Positions 9,296 through 18,353 of a DNA stretch of 64,000 nucleotides are shown here, in pieces. Origin of the DNA: Variovorax boronicumulans NBRC 103145 (GTDB lineage Bacteria; Pseudomonadota; Gammaproteobacteria; Burkholderiales; Burkholderiaceae_C); assembly GCF_001591345.1 (NCBI RefSeq), contig NZ_BCUS01000015.1, forward strand, positions 1-64,000, written 5' to 3'. Positions within the stretch are counted from its first letter, which is position 1; each line of letters begins with the position of its first letter. A program made the translations under genes and the position numbers. Below the pieces are notes generated by a model that saw only the letters and a program-made list of their open reading frames with translations, did no database searches and was not told the origin of the DNA.

Positions 9296-10276
9296 TCACT
9301 GGAGCGTGATACCGGTCTCGCCAAGCACCTTCGCCCAGGTCGCCACCTCGCTGCCGATCTTCTTGCGTGCCTCAGCGGGGCTTTGCGTGACCACCTCGAT
9401 GCCCAAGGCCTCGAACCGCTGATGCACCTGCGAGTCCTTCAAGGCAGTGTTGAGGTCTGCATTGAGCTGATCCACCACAGCCTTGGAGGTGCCGCGCGGC
9501 GCAGAGATGCCGAAGATGGAAACGACATCGTTGGTCAACTTGACGCCGCTCTCGCGCAAGGTCGGTACATCGGGCAATGCAGGGCTTCGCGCCGGCCCTG
9601 CGATGGCCAGCACCTTGATGCGGCCCCCTTTTAGGTTGTTGATGGCCGTCGAGGTGTTGACGAACATGGCATGAATCTGGCCGCCGATCAGGTCGGTAAG
9701 GGCCGGTGTCGACCCCTTGTAAGGCACTGCGAGCAGATCGATGCCCGCAGCGCGCTTGAGCATCTCGCCCGCGACGTGCTCGAGCGAGCCATTGCCCGTG
9801 GTCGCATACGAATAGCCGCCAGGGTTCTTCTTTGCGGCTTGGATGAACTCCTGCAGCGTCTTCACGGGCAGCGAGGACGGCACGACCATCACGTTCGGCA
9901 GGTTGCCCACGATGGCCACGTGCTCGAAATCCTTCATCAGGTCGTAGCCGGCGCTGCTGCCCATGAGGTTGGCATTGATGGCGTAGGTGGTCAGCGCGGA
10001 CATCAGCACCGTGCGGCCATCGGCCGGCGAGCGCGCCACGTACTGGGCGCCGATGTTCCCGGAAAATCCGGGCCGGTTGTCGACGATGACGCCATGGCCG
10101 CGCAGCGCGGACAGCTTCTGGGCCAGCGCGCGTGCCATGGCATCGAGCGAGCCCCCCGCGGGGTAGCCCACCACGATCGTCATGTCCTTAGAACCTTGGC
10201 TGTGGGCGAGCTTGCTCGAGGCCAGCAACGGCAACGCGGCGCAGGCAAGCAGTTGGCGGCGTGAAATGGTGGGCAT
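9296..10276 (-). CDS. Bug/TctC-family periplasmic binding protein
   Basis: 326 residues with a Tat-like signal (SRRQLLACAALPLLASS) and the Bug fold hallmarks: VVGYPAGGSLDAMARALAQKL, VDNRPGFSGNIGAQYVARSPADG, and YATTGNGSLEHVAGEMLKRAAG followed by VPYKGSTPALTDLIGG. Bug proteins bind carboxylates or related small molecules and are greatly expanded in Burkholderiales, often without their own membrane partner, as here. It lies between an MmgE/PrpD gene and the IclR gene, suggesting recruitment to the same dicarboxylate pathway. Confidence 0.9.
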   Translation of the reverse strand: MPTISRRQLLACAALPLLASSKLAHSQGSKDMTIVVGYPAGGSLDAMARALAQKLSALRGHGVIVDNRPGFSGNIGAQYVARSPADGRTVLMSALTTYAINANLMGSSAGYDLMKDFEHVAIVGNLPNVMVVPSSLPVKTLQEFIQAAKKNPGGYSYATTGNGSLEHVAGEMLKRAAGIDLLAVPYKGSTPALTDLIGGQIHAMFVNTSTAINNLKGGRIKVLAIAGPARSPALPDVPTLRESGVKLTNDVVSIFGISAPRGTSKAVVDQLNADLNTALKDSQVHQRFEALGIEVVTQSPAEARKKIGSEVATWAKVLGETGITLQ

Positions 10277-10324
10277 GGCGGGTACTCCAGAAGAATCGAT
10301 GTGATGAATGAACGAATGCGGCGG

Positions 10325-11713
10325 TCAGCGCGTGGCAGCCAGCAGACGGCCCAGTGTTCGCGCATCGGGAAACGGTGTGCCGCGCAGTGCACTGAGCAGC
10401 TCGGCAGCCGCTGCGCCGTCCATCGCCAAGCTCGCGCAGGCCATGAATTTGTCTCGGTGCTCGGCATCGCTCAGAGGTTGCGATGGATGGCCTCGCGGCT
10501 TGGCGCGACGGTCATGGAACACCGTCTGGCCATCCACTTCGATATGAAGCTCGGCGAAGTCGCCGTTGCCCGCGGGGAAGTCGATGCCCGGTGCGACTTC
10601 GATGCGCTGCGCCAAGGCACGCACGTCGGGGCGCTCCAGCGCCGCATCCACGAAATCCGTCAGCCCCTGCGTCCCACCAAGCAGCGCCACGGCGACGCAG
10701 TATTCGACATGGAACTTGGCCTCCATCCCCGATGTCGGCCAGACCGTCCTGCGCGCAGCGCCCAGCCGCGTGCTGATGCCACAGCGGATCCGGCTGGCAC
10801 CGACCAACTCGGGCAGGCGGTGGGCCCGCGTCTCGATCGCCATGTCGACCAGCGCATGCATCAAGGAACAGGTGGGGTACTGCTTGTAGACGATGCCCGG
10901 GGCCACCAGCTCGAACGGCTGGCCCAAGGCTGCCAGGGCGCGCTGCGGTCGCGCGTCGTCACCGCAGAACAGGGCTAGGAATCCTTCGTGCCCCTCCAGC
11001 GCCTGGGCACTGGCGGTGACGCCCGCCTCGGCCAGCCGCGCGGCCAGCACGCCGTTGTGGGCTGCCAGCCCCGCATGCAGCGGCTTGGTCATGGAGCCGA
11101 AGTTCACGCGCAAGCCTGCCGCCATCGATGCCGCGATACCCAGTGCGTGCACGGTGCGCATCTCGTCGAGCCCCAGCAGCTTCGCGCAGGATGCGGCGGC
11201 CCCCACGGCGCCCAGCGTGCAGGTGGTGTGCCACCCCAGCTGCGAATGGCGGTCATTGACGGCGAGCCCGAGCTTGGCGGCGATTTCAACGCCCACCACG
11301 TAGGCCTCGACGAGCGCTGGCCCCGCGACACCGATCTCTTCGCCCAACGCCAGCACGGCCGGAACGATCGGCGCCGAGGGATGGCCACGCATGGATTCGT
11401 TGGTGTCGTCGATGGCGTGTGCGTGCGCGGCGCAGCCGTTGATGAGCGCGGCATCGCGCGCCGAGGCGCGCCGCGGCTGGGCCCAGAGGGTGCACGGCCC
11501 GGTGCCGGTCTCGGCCAGCCGGGCCGCCTGGATGGAGACAGGCTCACCGGCACCGGCGAGCGCGCCCCCCAGGCAGTCGGCGATCGCGCGTTGCGCTTCG
11601 GCGTGCACAGAGACGGGCATGTGATCGCAGGCAGCGGACTGGACAAAGGCCGCGAAAGCGCGCGTCAGGCCCTGAGGCTGCTCCGCTTCACCTGCGCAGG
11701 ACGCGGCGCTCAT
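10325..11713 (-). CDS. MmgE/PrpD family protein (2-methylcitrate dehydratase-like)
   Basis: 462 residues. The family is recognised from AHAHAIDDTNESMRGHPSAPIVPAVLALGEE in pieces, the VVGVEIAAKLG helix, HTTCTLGAVGAAASCAKLLGL and KQYPTCSLMHALVDMAIE. Members include 2-methylcitrate dehydratase, cis-aconitate decarboxylase and cyclic imide or hydroxyacid dehydratases, so the reaction here is probably water or CO2 loss from a branched carboxylate. The ATG at 11713 overlaps the RraA-like stop (ATGA), indicating translational coupling; a longer frame to 11815 would run inside that gene. Confidence 0.85.
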   Translation of the reverse strand: MSAASCAGEAEQPQGLTRAFAAFVQSAACDHMPVSVHAEAQRAIADCLGGALAGAGEPVSIQAARLAETGTGPCTLWAQPRRASARDAALINGCAAHAHAIDDTNESMRGHPSAPIVPAVLALGEEIGVAGPALVEAYVVGVEIAAKLGLAVNDRHSQLGWHTTCTLGAVGAAASCAKLLGLDEMRTVHALGIAASMAAGLRVNFGSMTKPLHAGLAAHNGVLAARLAEAGVTASAQALEGHEGFLALFCGDDARPQRALAALGQPFELVAPGIVYKQYPTCSLMHALVDMAIETRAHRLPELVGASRIRCGISTRLGAARRTVWPTSGMEAKFHVEYCVAVALLGGTQGLTDFVDAALERPDVRALAQRIEVAPGIDFPAGNGDFAELHIEVDGQTVFHDRRAKPRGHPSQPLSDAEHRDKFMACASLAMDGAAAAELLSALRGTPFPDARTLGRLLAATR

Positions 11714-12408
11714 GCGGCGTCGCCCTGCGGTTGCCAGGCGGCGACGTGCGCCTCCATCTCGTCGAGAAAGCCATGGATGCCATGACCGCCGACTTGCACG
11801 CTCAGCGCCGCACACACCGCGTCGATGCTGCGGCGCGGGACGATCGCGACGCCTTCGACGCTCGCGCAGATCACATCCCCCGGGCTGACGATCACGCCAC
11901 CGCAGGCCACCGGCACGTTGAGTTCGGCGGGCCCGAGCTTCGGTCCCGAATGGGGGGAGATACCCAGCCCGTAGATCGGGATGCCGGCCTCCTGGGCCTC
12001 TGCCATGTCTCGCCAGGCGCCATTAACCAGCAGACCGGCCATGCCGTATTCGTCGCGCGCCACCTTGAGCAGTTCGAAGCCTCCCATGCACCAGCGCGTG
12101 AAGGCTTGGCCGTCCACCACGAGGACGTCGCCAGGCTTGATGCGGCGGATCGCGGCCATGACGCCGAGGTTGTCGCCCGGGGGGCACTTGACGGTGAACG
12201 CAGGACCTGCCATCGGGAGGGCCGGCAGCACCAGGGGCCGCACCTCGGGCGCGCAGGTGTACATGCGCCCCACCAGATCGCTCAGGCGGGTGACGTCGGC
12301 CGCACGCAGCTGCGCCAGGCAGGCGGCATCGATCGGCGCGGCGTGCGGCTGGATCAGGAATGGCGCAAGGGGTCGCTTCCAGCGGCGATCGGAAGGTGTG
12401 GCAGACAT
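11710..12408 (-). CDS. RraA-like family protein (possible HMG/CHA aldolase)
   Basis: 232 residues with the RraA/HMG-aldolase fold signatures: MAGPAFTVKCPPGDNLGVMAAI, GDVLVVDG, and GLLVNGAWRDMAEAQEAGIPIYGLG, where the R-D pair corresponds to the substrate/metal-binding motif of the aldolases. These aldolases release pyruvate from 4-hydroxy-4-methyl-2-oxoglutarate or 4-carboxy-4-hydroxy-2-oxoadipate in aromatic catabolism; other homologues lack this activity. Co-transcription with PrpD-like and Bug genes supports a catabolic role rather than RNase E inhibition. Confidence 0.8.
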   Translation of the reverse strand: MSATPSDRRWKRPLAPFLIQPHAAPIDAACLAQLRAADVTRLSDLVGRMYTCAPEVRPLVLPALPMAGPAFTVKCPPGDNLGVMAAIRRIKPGDVLVVDGQAFTRWCMGGFELLKVARDEYGMAGLLVNGAWRDMAEAQEAGIPIYGLGISPHSGPKLGPAELNVPVACGGVIVSPGDVICASVEGVAIVPRRSIDAVCAALSVQVGGHGIHGFLDEMEAHVAAWQPQGDAA

Positions 12409-12516
12409 GGTGGCTTCAGGGTCAAAGTGCAGATTTGCTGCGAATCTTTGCTATTTTCCGAAGCTCACCTCTATTGCGAAAGCGACGATTACTGATGAAC
12501 CGATGAGGTTATCTCA

Positions 12517-13404
12517 TCAACTTACGACGGCCGCCAACAGCCATTCGCGGAAGGCGGCCACCGCCGGGGCGTCGCGGCGCGCCTCGGGACACACGAAGTG
12601 ATAGCCGCGCGAGCTCGGCAGTCCAAAGCGGGACAGCTGCACGATCCGGCCCTGTGCGATGTCGCTCGCGACCAGAAAGCGCGGCAGAAGTGCTGCCCCC
12701 ATGTCGGCCAGCACCGCTTCCAGGATCATATTGAAGCTGTCGAAGCGCGGCCCGCGAAATGCGTTCGGCGGCTCCACCTCGACATGGCGGAACCAGTCTT
12801 GCCAGGCGGAAGGTCGCGTGAATTGCTGCAGCAACGTGGCCCGTCCAAGATCGGCCGGCGTGCGCAGCTTCAGCGCCTGCCGGTAGGTCCGGCTGCTGAC
12901 CGGGATCATGTCCTCGTCCATCAGCAGCGTTGCGACCGCACCGGGCCAGGCGGGCTCACCATAGTGAATGGCAGCGTCGAAAGGCTCTTTCGCGAAATCG
13001 AACGGCGCGCTGCGCGACACCAGGTTGACGTTGACCTCGGGATGCATCGCCAGGAACGTGGGCAGCCGCGGGATCAGCCACTTGACGGCAAAGGTCGGCA
13101 CCGAGGCGAGGTTCAGGATCTCCTTGTCACCCGTGGCCATGGCCTGGTTGGTGACCTCGCCCAGGTCCTTCAGGATGCGCCGGACCTCTTCCAGGTAACG
13201 TGCGCCCGGCCCCGTCAGCAGCACGCGCTGGCGCACACGCGCGAACAGGGCCACGCCCAGGTTCTCCTCCAGCTGTCGCACCTGCTGGCTCACCGCGCCT
13301 TGCGTCAGGTGTAGCTCATCGGCCGCGCGCCGGAAGTTCAGATGTCGCGCAGCCGATTCGAAGGCCGTCAGGGCCGTGATGGAGGGGAGTCGCGCACGCT
13401 TCAT
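12517..13404 (-). CDS. LysR-family transcriptional regulator (GcvA-like)
   Basis: 295 residues. The N-terminal helix-turn-helix reads LPSITALTAFESAARHLNFRRAADELHLTQGAVSQQVRQLEENLG, as in the GcvA/AmpR branch, followed by a periplasmic-binding-type effector domain. The ATG at 13404 gives the canonical start MKRARLPS; a longer frame to 13449 adds 15 residues with no support. It lies 108 bp upstream of, and on the same strand as, the RraA/PrpD/Bug group and is the best candidate for its local activator. Confidence 0.88.
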   Translation of the reverse strand: MKRARLPSITALTAFESAARHLNFRRAADELHLTQGAVSQQVRQLEENLGVALFARVRQRVLLTGPGARYLEEVRRILKDLGEVTNQAMATGDKEILNLASVPTFAVKWLIPRLPTFLAMHPEVNVNLVSRSAPFDFAKEPFDAAIHYGEPAWPGAVATLLMDEDMIPVSSRTYRQALKLRTPADLGRATLLQQFTRPSAWQDWFRHVEVEPPNAFRGPRFDSFNMILEAVLADMGAALLPRFLVASDIAQGRIVQLSRFGLPSSRGYHFVCPEARRDAPAVAAFREWLLAAVVS

Positions 13405-13460
13405 GGAATGCCATTGTCGGTGCGGCGTGCCCGCTAGGCGGCCGTGCAACGCGTTCGCGC

Positions 13461-14300
13461 TCAGGCCTGCTGCGCGAACTCTCTAGAGATGGCCTCGGCC
13501 CGCGTGCAGGCCGCGGCGACGGCATCCTTCAGGGCCTGGGCAGTCCGGGCCGCGTCCAGTTGCGCCAGCGCAGCCTCCGTGGTTCCATGCTTGGACGTCA
13601 CGCGCTCGCGCAGCGTCCCGAATGCATCGCCCGACTGCGCCTGCTGCACGGCGCCGGCGACGGTCTTGAGGACCAGCTCGCGCGCCGCCACCTCGTCGAA
13701 GCCCACCGCCTGGGCCGCGGCCTGGAACGCCTCCAGAAAGTGAAACACGTAGGCGGGGCCGCTGCCGCTGACGGCCGTGACAGCATTCAGTCGTTCGTCG
13801 TTTTCGACCCAGAAGCAATGGCCCGTCGTGGCCAGCACGTCCTGCGCGACGCGTCGGTCGGCCGGCGCGGCCTCCGGCGCGGCGGTCAAGCCCGTCACGC
13901 TGGCACCGATCAGGGCCGACGTGTTCGGCATGGCGCGAATCACGCGCGCGCTTGCCAGCCAACCCGACAGCTCGACGCAGCGGATCCCCGCCGCGATGCT
14001 GATGTGCAGGGGTGCCCGCAGGTGCGCGCTGGCCTGCTGCACCGCCTGGCGCAGCACCTGCGGCTTGACGGCCCAGACCACCACCTCGGCACCCGCCAGA
14101 CGATCGTCGACGCGGCCTCCCACATCGACGCCCAGCGAGGCGTGCAGGCGCTCTTGCTGCGCCGCGTCGGGGTCGAACACCACGATGGCCCGGGGCGGCA
14201 GCCCCGCCCTGATCAGGCCGCTGATCAGGGCCGTCGCCATCTGACCGCCGCCGATGAAGGCGTACGAGCCGGCTTGTGCTTTGGAAAATTTTGAGTTCAT
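13461..14300 (-). CDS. proC: Pyrroline-5-carboxylate reductase
   Basis: 279 residues, the usual ProC length. The Rossmann motif FIGGGQMATALISGL, the NADPH-domain AVKPQ and RAMPNTSALIG motifs, and the C-terminal dimerisation signature AVSGSGPAYVFHFLEAF with KHGTTEAAL are present. The usual SPGGTT triplet reads SKHGTT here, a modest deviation. It reduces delta1-pyrroline-5-carboxylate to proline in the cytosol. It diverges from an operon encoding a gamma-glutamylcyclotransferase-like protein and an amino-acid importer, so it may be a paralogue serving amino-acid catabolism rather than the only housekeeping copy. Confidence 0.9.
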   Translation of the reverse strand: MNSKFSKAQAGSYAFIGGGQMATALISGLIRAGLPPRAIVVFDPDAAQQERLHASLGVDVGGRVDDRLAGAEVVVWAVKPQVLRQAVQQASAHLRAPLHISIAAGIRCVELSGWLASARVIRAMPNTSALIGASVTGLTAAPEAAPADRRVAQDVLATTGHCFWVENDERLNAVTAVSGSGPAYVFHFLEAFQAAAQAVGFDEVAARELVLKTVAGAVQQAQSGDAFGTLRERVTSKHGTTEAALAQLDAARTAQALKDAVAAACTRAEAISREFAQQA

Positions 14301-14787
14301 GAGAAGTCTGGGTTGATGCTGCGTGCACGGAAGACCCCGGCAGCAAAGTCTCTGGCGATAGGGGAAGCGCCGGCAAGAAATGCAGGGGGATGCCTCTGTG
14401 GCAACACTCCATGGCCGGCTACACCAAATCTACGCATCCCTCGCCGAGCATTGTTTCGAAGATGCGCATCGACACCACACAAAGCACGGTGCGGCCGTGC
14501 GTTGGCGATGCATCCGGCCCCCGGCCGCGTCCTCGCAGGCCACGGTCTGCAGCATCGATGCCGGCTTCGAGCGCAGCGCGCGGAGCGACCCGCCCACCTG
14601 AGCCGCCATCGCGCAAGACCACTCCAGCGGCGTTCCGCCGGCGAGCCGCGTTGCGCGCGTAAACCCTGCCTTGTTTTCGTATATTTCTTCGTATATCTTT
14701 GCGTATATGAAGAAGCCGGACGCGGTTTTCTTCTGCCAGGGGGCCCTCTTGCCAGGGCCTTTGTTCCTCATTTGCCAGAGAGATTTG
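14301..14787. other. Divergent intergenic region between proC and the GGCT-like operon
   Basis: About 490 bp without a convincing gene. Short frames here have atypical composition. The 14670-14710 stretch is AT-rich in an otherwise GC-rich background and contains three regularly spaced CGTATAT repeats, marking the control region of the downstream operon. Confidence 0.45.
14676..14708. promoter_or_regulatory. Three CGTATAT direct repeats at exact 12-bp spacing
   Basis: CGTATAT begins at 14678, 14690 and 14702. The first two copies are preceded by TT and the third by TG. Near-helical phasing about 80-110 bp upstream of the GGCT-like start suggests an iterated operator for a regulator binding one DNA face. 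The GntR protein encoded last in this operon is a candidate binder. The same TCGTATAT core lies inside the palindrome at 548-564. Confidence 0.45.
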
Positions 14788-15282
14788 ATGTACTACTTCG
14801 CCTACTGCACCTGGATCAACGATCCGGAAATCAAACGCTACATGCCCGGATGCAAGAAGATTGCCAAGGCCGTGCTGCCTAACTACCGCCTGGAATTCCA
14901 TGCCGCTGCCGGCCGCACCGACCGCGGCTGGTGCCACCTGAACGGCCTGCCCGAAGCGTGGAGCGAACAATGCGAAGGCCTCGTGTTCGAAGACGACGGC
15001 CTGACCGACGACTACGACGATTTCGAGCGCTTCGCCATCACCGTCCTCGGGGAAGATGGCAAGACCTACAACTGCTGGACCTATCGCATGACCTCGCCCG
15101 GCATGGCGATGCGCCCGCCGAACTTCTACTGGCAGCACATTCCCGACGGTCTGAAGTCCGAGGGCTTCTCCGCCGACTACATCGCCAAGGTTCAGGCCAC
15201 CTACGAAGCTGCAGCGCCCTGCCCACGCGCGGACCGCCCGAATCCTTCCGCAATCCCTGGCAAGTCCGCCGACTCGCGTTAA
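14788..15282 (+). CDS. Gamma-glutamylcyclotransferase-like (AIG2/GGCT fold) protein
   Basis: 164 residues beginning MYYFAYCTWIN, the substrate-binding loop (YFAYGSNM-like) of the AIG2/GGCT family, with an acidic segment (GLVFEDDGLTDDYDDFERFAI) where the catalytic glutamate is expected. The family converts gamma-glutamyl amino acids to 5-oxoproline and the free amino acid. An open frame extends to a TTG at 14671 through the CGTATAT repeats, but the ATG at 14788 matches the family start and follows a purine-rich AGAGAG. It leads an amino-acid ABC importer operon, consistent with processing of an imported gamma-glutamyl compound. Confidence 0.72.
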   Translation: MYYFAYCTWINDPEIKRYMPGCKKIAKAVLPNYRLEFHAAAGRTDRGWCHLNGLPEAWSEQCEGLVFEDDGLTDDYDDFERFAITVLGEDGKTYNCWTYRMTSPGMAMRPPNFYWQHIPDGLKSEGFSADYIAKVQATYEAAAPCPRADRPNPSAIPGKSADSR

Positions 15283-15336
15283 CCACGACTGCGCCTACGC
15301 CGTCAGCATCTCAAGAAATCACCGAGAAAGAAAATC

Positions 15337-16224
15337 ATGCGAACGTTCATGTCATCTCTTCGGGCAACTCTGCTGCTGACGGCGTTGTCGCCGTTGTGCG
15401 GCCTTGCCCAGCCCGCGGCATCACCCGCCACCGAAGCGGCACGGGCCGTGCCCCCCGACGTCAAGGCGCGTGGCGTGCTGCGCGTGGGGTCGCAGCAGAC
15501 CTTTCCTCCCGTCGAGTTTCGTGAACCCGGCGGCACCAGCGTCTCGGGCGTGAGCCGCGACCTGCTCGAGGACGTGGCGCGCCGTCTGGGCCTGAGGCTC
15601 GAATACATCCAGTCCGAGTACGCCTCCCTGATCTCCGGCGTGGAAGCCGACCGCTTCGACGTCGCCTCCGGCGGCATCAGCGACACGGAGGAGCGCGAAC
15701 AGAAGCTCGACTTCGTGAACTACATGCAGTCCGGCGGCAGCATCCTGGTGCTGTCCGCCAACACCGACAAGCTCTCGACCATCGATGACTTCTGCGGCAA
15801 GGGGATCGCCACGATGCTCGGTGGACGCACCATCATGACCGCCGTGGAGGCGGCCTCGGAACGCTGCACGAAGAACGGCAAGGCACCGATCCGCGCTGAA
15901 CAGTTGCCCACCGCACCCGATTCACGCATGCAGCTGGATCTCAAGCGCGTCGACGGCTACATCGGAGACTACCCGGCACTCGTCTACATGGGCTCGCAGT
16001 TCCCGGGCAAGTACAAGGTCGTGGGCGGCAACTACATGCTCACGCCTTACATCACCTCATGGGGCTTCGCCAAGAGCAAGACCGGCCTGCGCGATGCGGT
16101 TCAGAAAGCCACGCAGAGCATGCTCGAAGACGGCACCTACAGAAAGATCCTGGACAAGTGGAATGTCGGCGGCGCCGCGCTGCCGACGATCAGCATCAAC
16201 CTGCCCTCCAGCAAGCGCAAGTGA
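15337..16224 (+). CDS. Amino-acid ABC transporter substrate-binding protein (family 3)
   Basis: 295 residues with a Sec signal peptide (LRATLLLTALSPLCGLAQ) and family-3 features: GVLRVGSQQTFPPVEF, GVSRDLLEDVARRLGL, a DVASGGISDTEEREQKLDF segment and the C-terminal MLEDGTYRKILDKW. A periplasmic receptor for a polar amino acid or amino-acid derivative. Its stop overlaps the permease GTG start, so the genes are translationally coupled. Confidence 0.9.
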   Translation: MRTFMSSLRATLLLTALSPLCGLAQPAASPATEAARAVPPDVKARGVLRVGSQQTFPPVEFREPGGTSVSGVSRDLLEDVARRLGLRLEYIQSEYASLISGVEADRFDVASGGISDTEEREQKLDFVNYMQSGGSILVLSANTDKLSTIDDFCGKGIATMLGGRTIMTAVEAASERCTKNGKAPIRAEQLPTAPDSRMQLDLKRVDGYIGDYPALVYMGSQFPGKYKVVGGNYMLTPYITSWGFAKSKTGLRDAVQKATQSMLEDGTYRKILDKWNVGGAALPTISINLPSSKRK

Positions 16225-17081
16225 ACTCCACTCCTACTTCCTCTGCATCGGCTGCGCTGCCGGTGCGCCGCGTGGTACACCGGCGCCAATGGGGTGCCTG
16301 GTTCTTCGGCGCGGTCGTGGTGCTGGCGCTGGCCTGGCTGGTCACGGCCGCGGTCGGCTCCAAGGTGATCGACGTCGGCGTGTTCGCCAGCTACGTGTTC
16401 AGCCGCAACGTGCTCATCGGTGCCGGCCATTCCGTGATGCTCGGCACCATCGCGCTGCTGCTGGCGGTGGCGGTCGGGCTGATCGTGGCCATGATGCGCG
16501 TGAGCGGCAACCCGATCCTCGTGGGCTTCGCCGCCAGCTACGTGTACTTATTTCGCGGGACGCCGATGCTGATCCAGCTGATCTTCTGGTTCAACGCGTT
16601 CCCGATCATGTTTCCGCAGCTGCATCTGGTGGTGCCGTTCACCGGCCTCGTGCTGCTGGACCTACCGATGACGCAGGTCATCACGCCCTACGCGGCGGCC
16701 CTGGCCGGGCTGAGCCTGGCCGAAGGCGCCTACATGGCCGAGATCATCCGCGGCGGATTCATCGCTGTGGACAACGGCCAGCGCGACGCAGCGCGCTCCA
16801 TCGGCATGACGCACGGCATGATCATGCGCAAGGTAGTGATCCCGCAAGCGGCGCGCATCATCGTGCCTGCCACGGGCAACCAGTACATCATGCTGCTGAA
16901 GTCGACCTCGCTGGCCTCTGCCATCGGCTACCTCGAGCTGCTACGCATCTCCACCGACATCTACGCGGCTAACTTCCGGGTGGTCGAACTGCTGGCCGTG
17001 GCCGGGTTCTGGTATTTGGTCATGACCGCCTTCGCCACCGCCTTGCAAACGTCGCTCGAGAAGCGATTCCCACACCGATGA
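16221..17081 (+). CDS. Amino-acid ABC transporter permease (HisM/GlnP type)
   Basis: 286 residues with five to six membrane segments and the EAA loop ARSIGMTHGMIMRKVVIPQA typical of polar amino-acid permeases. FRGTPMLIQLIFWFN marks the first conserved transmembrane block. The GTG at 16221 overlaps the preceding TGA (GTGA); an in-frame ATG at 16059 would lie deep inside the binding-protein gene and add unrelated residues. Only one permease gene is present, so a homodimer is expected. Confidence 0.87.
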   Translation: MNSTPTSSASAALPVRRVVHRRQWGAWFFGAVVVLALAWLVTAAVGSKVIDVGVFASYVFSRNVLIGAGHSVMLGTIALLLAVAVGLIVAMMRVSGNPILVGFAASYVYLFRGTPMLIQLIFWFNAFPIMFPQLHLVVPFTGLVLLDLPMTQVITPYAAALAGLSLAEGAYMAEIIRGGFIAVDNGQRDAARSIGMTHGMIMRKVVIPQAARIIVPATGNQYIMLLKSTSLASAIGYLELLRISTDIYAANFRVVELLAVAGFWYLVMTAFATALQTSLEKRFPHR

Positions 17082-17896
17082 CTACGCCCACCTCCCGCCC
17101 CTTCACGCAGGCCGTCCGCATGGTCGGCGTGACCAAGTATCGCGCCACGCAGGCCGTCCTGCGCGACGTGAGCTTCGATGTGTCCGAGGGCCAGGTCGTG
17201 GCTGTGCTCGGCCCGTCCGGCGCAGGCAAGTCGACGCTGCTGCGCTGCATCAACCATTTGGAAACCATCGACGGCGGCAAGATCTTCGTCAGCGGCGAAC
17301 TCATCGGCTATCGCGAACGAGGCGACGCGCTGATCGAGCTGCCGGACAGCGAGATCAGCCGGCAACGCCGGCGCATCGGCATGGTGTTTCAGAGCTTCAA
17401 TCTGTTTCGCCACATCACCGTTCTCGACAACGTGATGGCCGGTCCGGTCCATGTGCTGGGACAGACGAATGCCCAGGCCAGGGCACTGGCGATGGAGTTG
17501 CTGTCCCGCGTGGGCCTGGCCGAAAAGGCCGGCGCGTACCCGAACCAGCTCTCAGGCGGCCAACAGCAGCGCGTAGCCATCGCGCGGGCACTGGCGCTCA
17601 AGCCGCGGCTGATGCTGCTGGACGAGCCCACCAGCGCGCTGGACCCCGAGCTGTCGCATGAGGTGATTGCCGCCATCCGTCAGCTCGCGCTGGACGGCAT
17701 CACGCTCATGATCGCCACGCACGAGATGTCGCTGGCGCGCGATTTCGCGCATCGGGTGCTGTTCATGGTCAATGGCGAGCTGGTCGAGGACCGGCCGGCA
17801 CGCGACTTCTTCCAAGCCCCGCGGCACGAGCGCAGCAAGCAGTTCCTCGCGCACCACGCGGACGCCCCCGCTTCTTTGGAAACAACGGCTTCATGA
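17078..17896 (+). CDS. Amino-acid ABC transporter ATP-binding protein (GlnQ/HisP type)
   Basis: 272 residues with Walker [11 protein letters not shown]-loop [10 protein letters not shown], signature [13 protein letters not shown], Walker [15 protein letters not shown] and H-loop [11 protein letters not shown]. The start overlaps the permease stop by ATGA and the stop overlaps the next start in the same way. With the two preceding genes it makes a complete single-permease amino-acid importer. Confidence 0.93.
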   Translation: MTTPTSRPFTQAVRMVGVTKYRATQAVLRDVSFDVSEGQVVAVLGPSGAGKSTLLRCINHLETIDGGKIFVSGELIGYRERGDALIELPDSEISRQRRRIGMVFQSFNLFRHITVLDNVMAGPVHVLGQTNAQARALAMELLSRVGLAEKAGAYPNQLSGGQQQRVAIARALALKPRLMLLDEPTSALDPELSHEVIAAIRQLALDGITLMIATHEMSLARDFAHRVLFMVNGELVEDRPARDFFQAPRHERSKQFLAHHADAPASLETTAS

Positions 17897-18333
17897 AACA
17901 ATTCTTCAAGACCCTCCACCATGTGTGCATCGTCGTGCACGATCTGGACAAGACGGTGAACTACTACGAAAAGCTCGGCGTGGGCCCCTGGTTCGACTAC
18001 CCCAAGGCGGGGCCCTACGTCGAATTCGATGTGCCGAACCGGGCGGCCTCCGATGCCATGCGCTACAAATGCGTCGACCTCGACAATGTGCAGATCCAGA
18101 TCTGCCAGCCTTCGGAACTCGATTCGCCGCAGCGGCGCTTCCTGGACCAGCATGGTGAAGGCGTGTATCACCTGGGCTTCGAGGTTGCGGATCGCGACGC
18201 AGCCGAGGCCGCCGCGCGTGCACGGGGCATTGGCGTGACCGCCCGGGGTGCACGTGCGGACGGCTCGGGCTTTGCCTACTTCGACACGCGTGCGCAGGCC
18301 GGGGTGGTGCTCGAAGTGCGCAAGAGCGCTTGA
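17893..18333 (+). CDS. VOC/glyoxalase-superfamily protein (methylmalonyl-CoA epimerase-like)
   Basis: 146 residues, one VOC module pair: LHHVCIVVHDLDKTVNYYEKLGVGPWF opens the fold, and YHLGFEVADRDAAEAAARARGI begins the second beta-alpha-beta unit, with a plausible metal ligand His in YHLGF and Glu in VVLEVRK. Similar to VOC proteins near catabolic operons that act as epimerases, isomerases or lyases. ATGA overlap with the ATPase gene ties it to the importer operon; substrate unknown. Confidence 0.8.
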   Translation: MKQFFKTLHHVCIVVHDLDKTVNYYEKLGVGPWFDYPKAGPYVEFDVPNRAASDAMRYKCVDLDNVQIQICQPSELDSPQRRFLDQHGEGVYHLGFEVADRDAAEAAARARGIGVTARGARADGSGFAYFDTRAQAGVVLEVRKSA

Positions 18334-18353
18334 ACAATATTGCAGGAGGCCGA

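Noticed and set aside
14671-14787. TTG-initiated extension of the GGCT-like protein
   Set aside because: It would translate the CGTATAT repeats into a meaningless FSYIS-type leader; the family start is MYYFAY at 14788.
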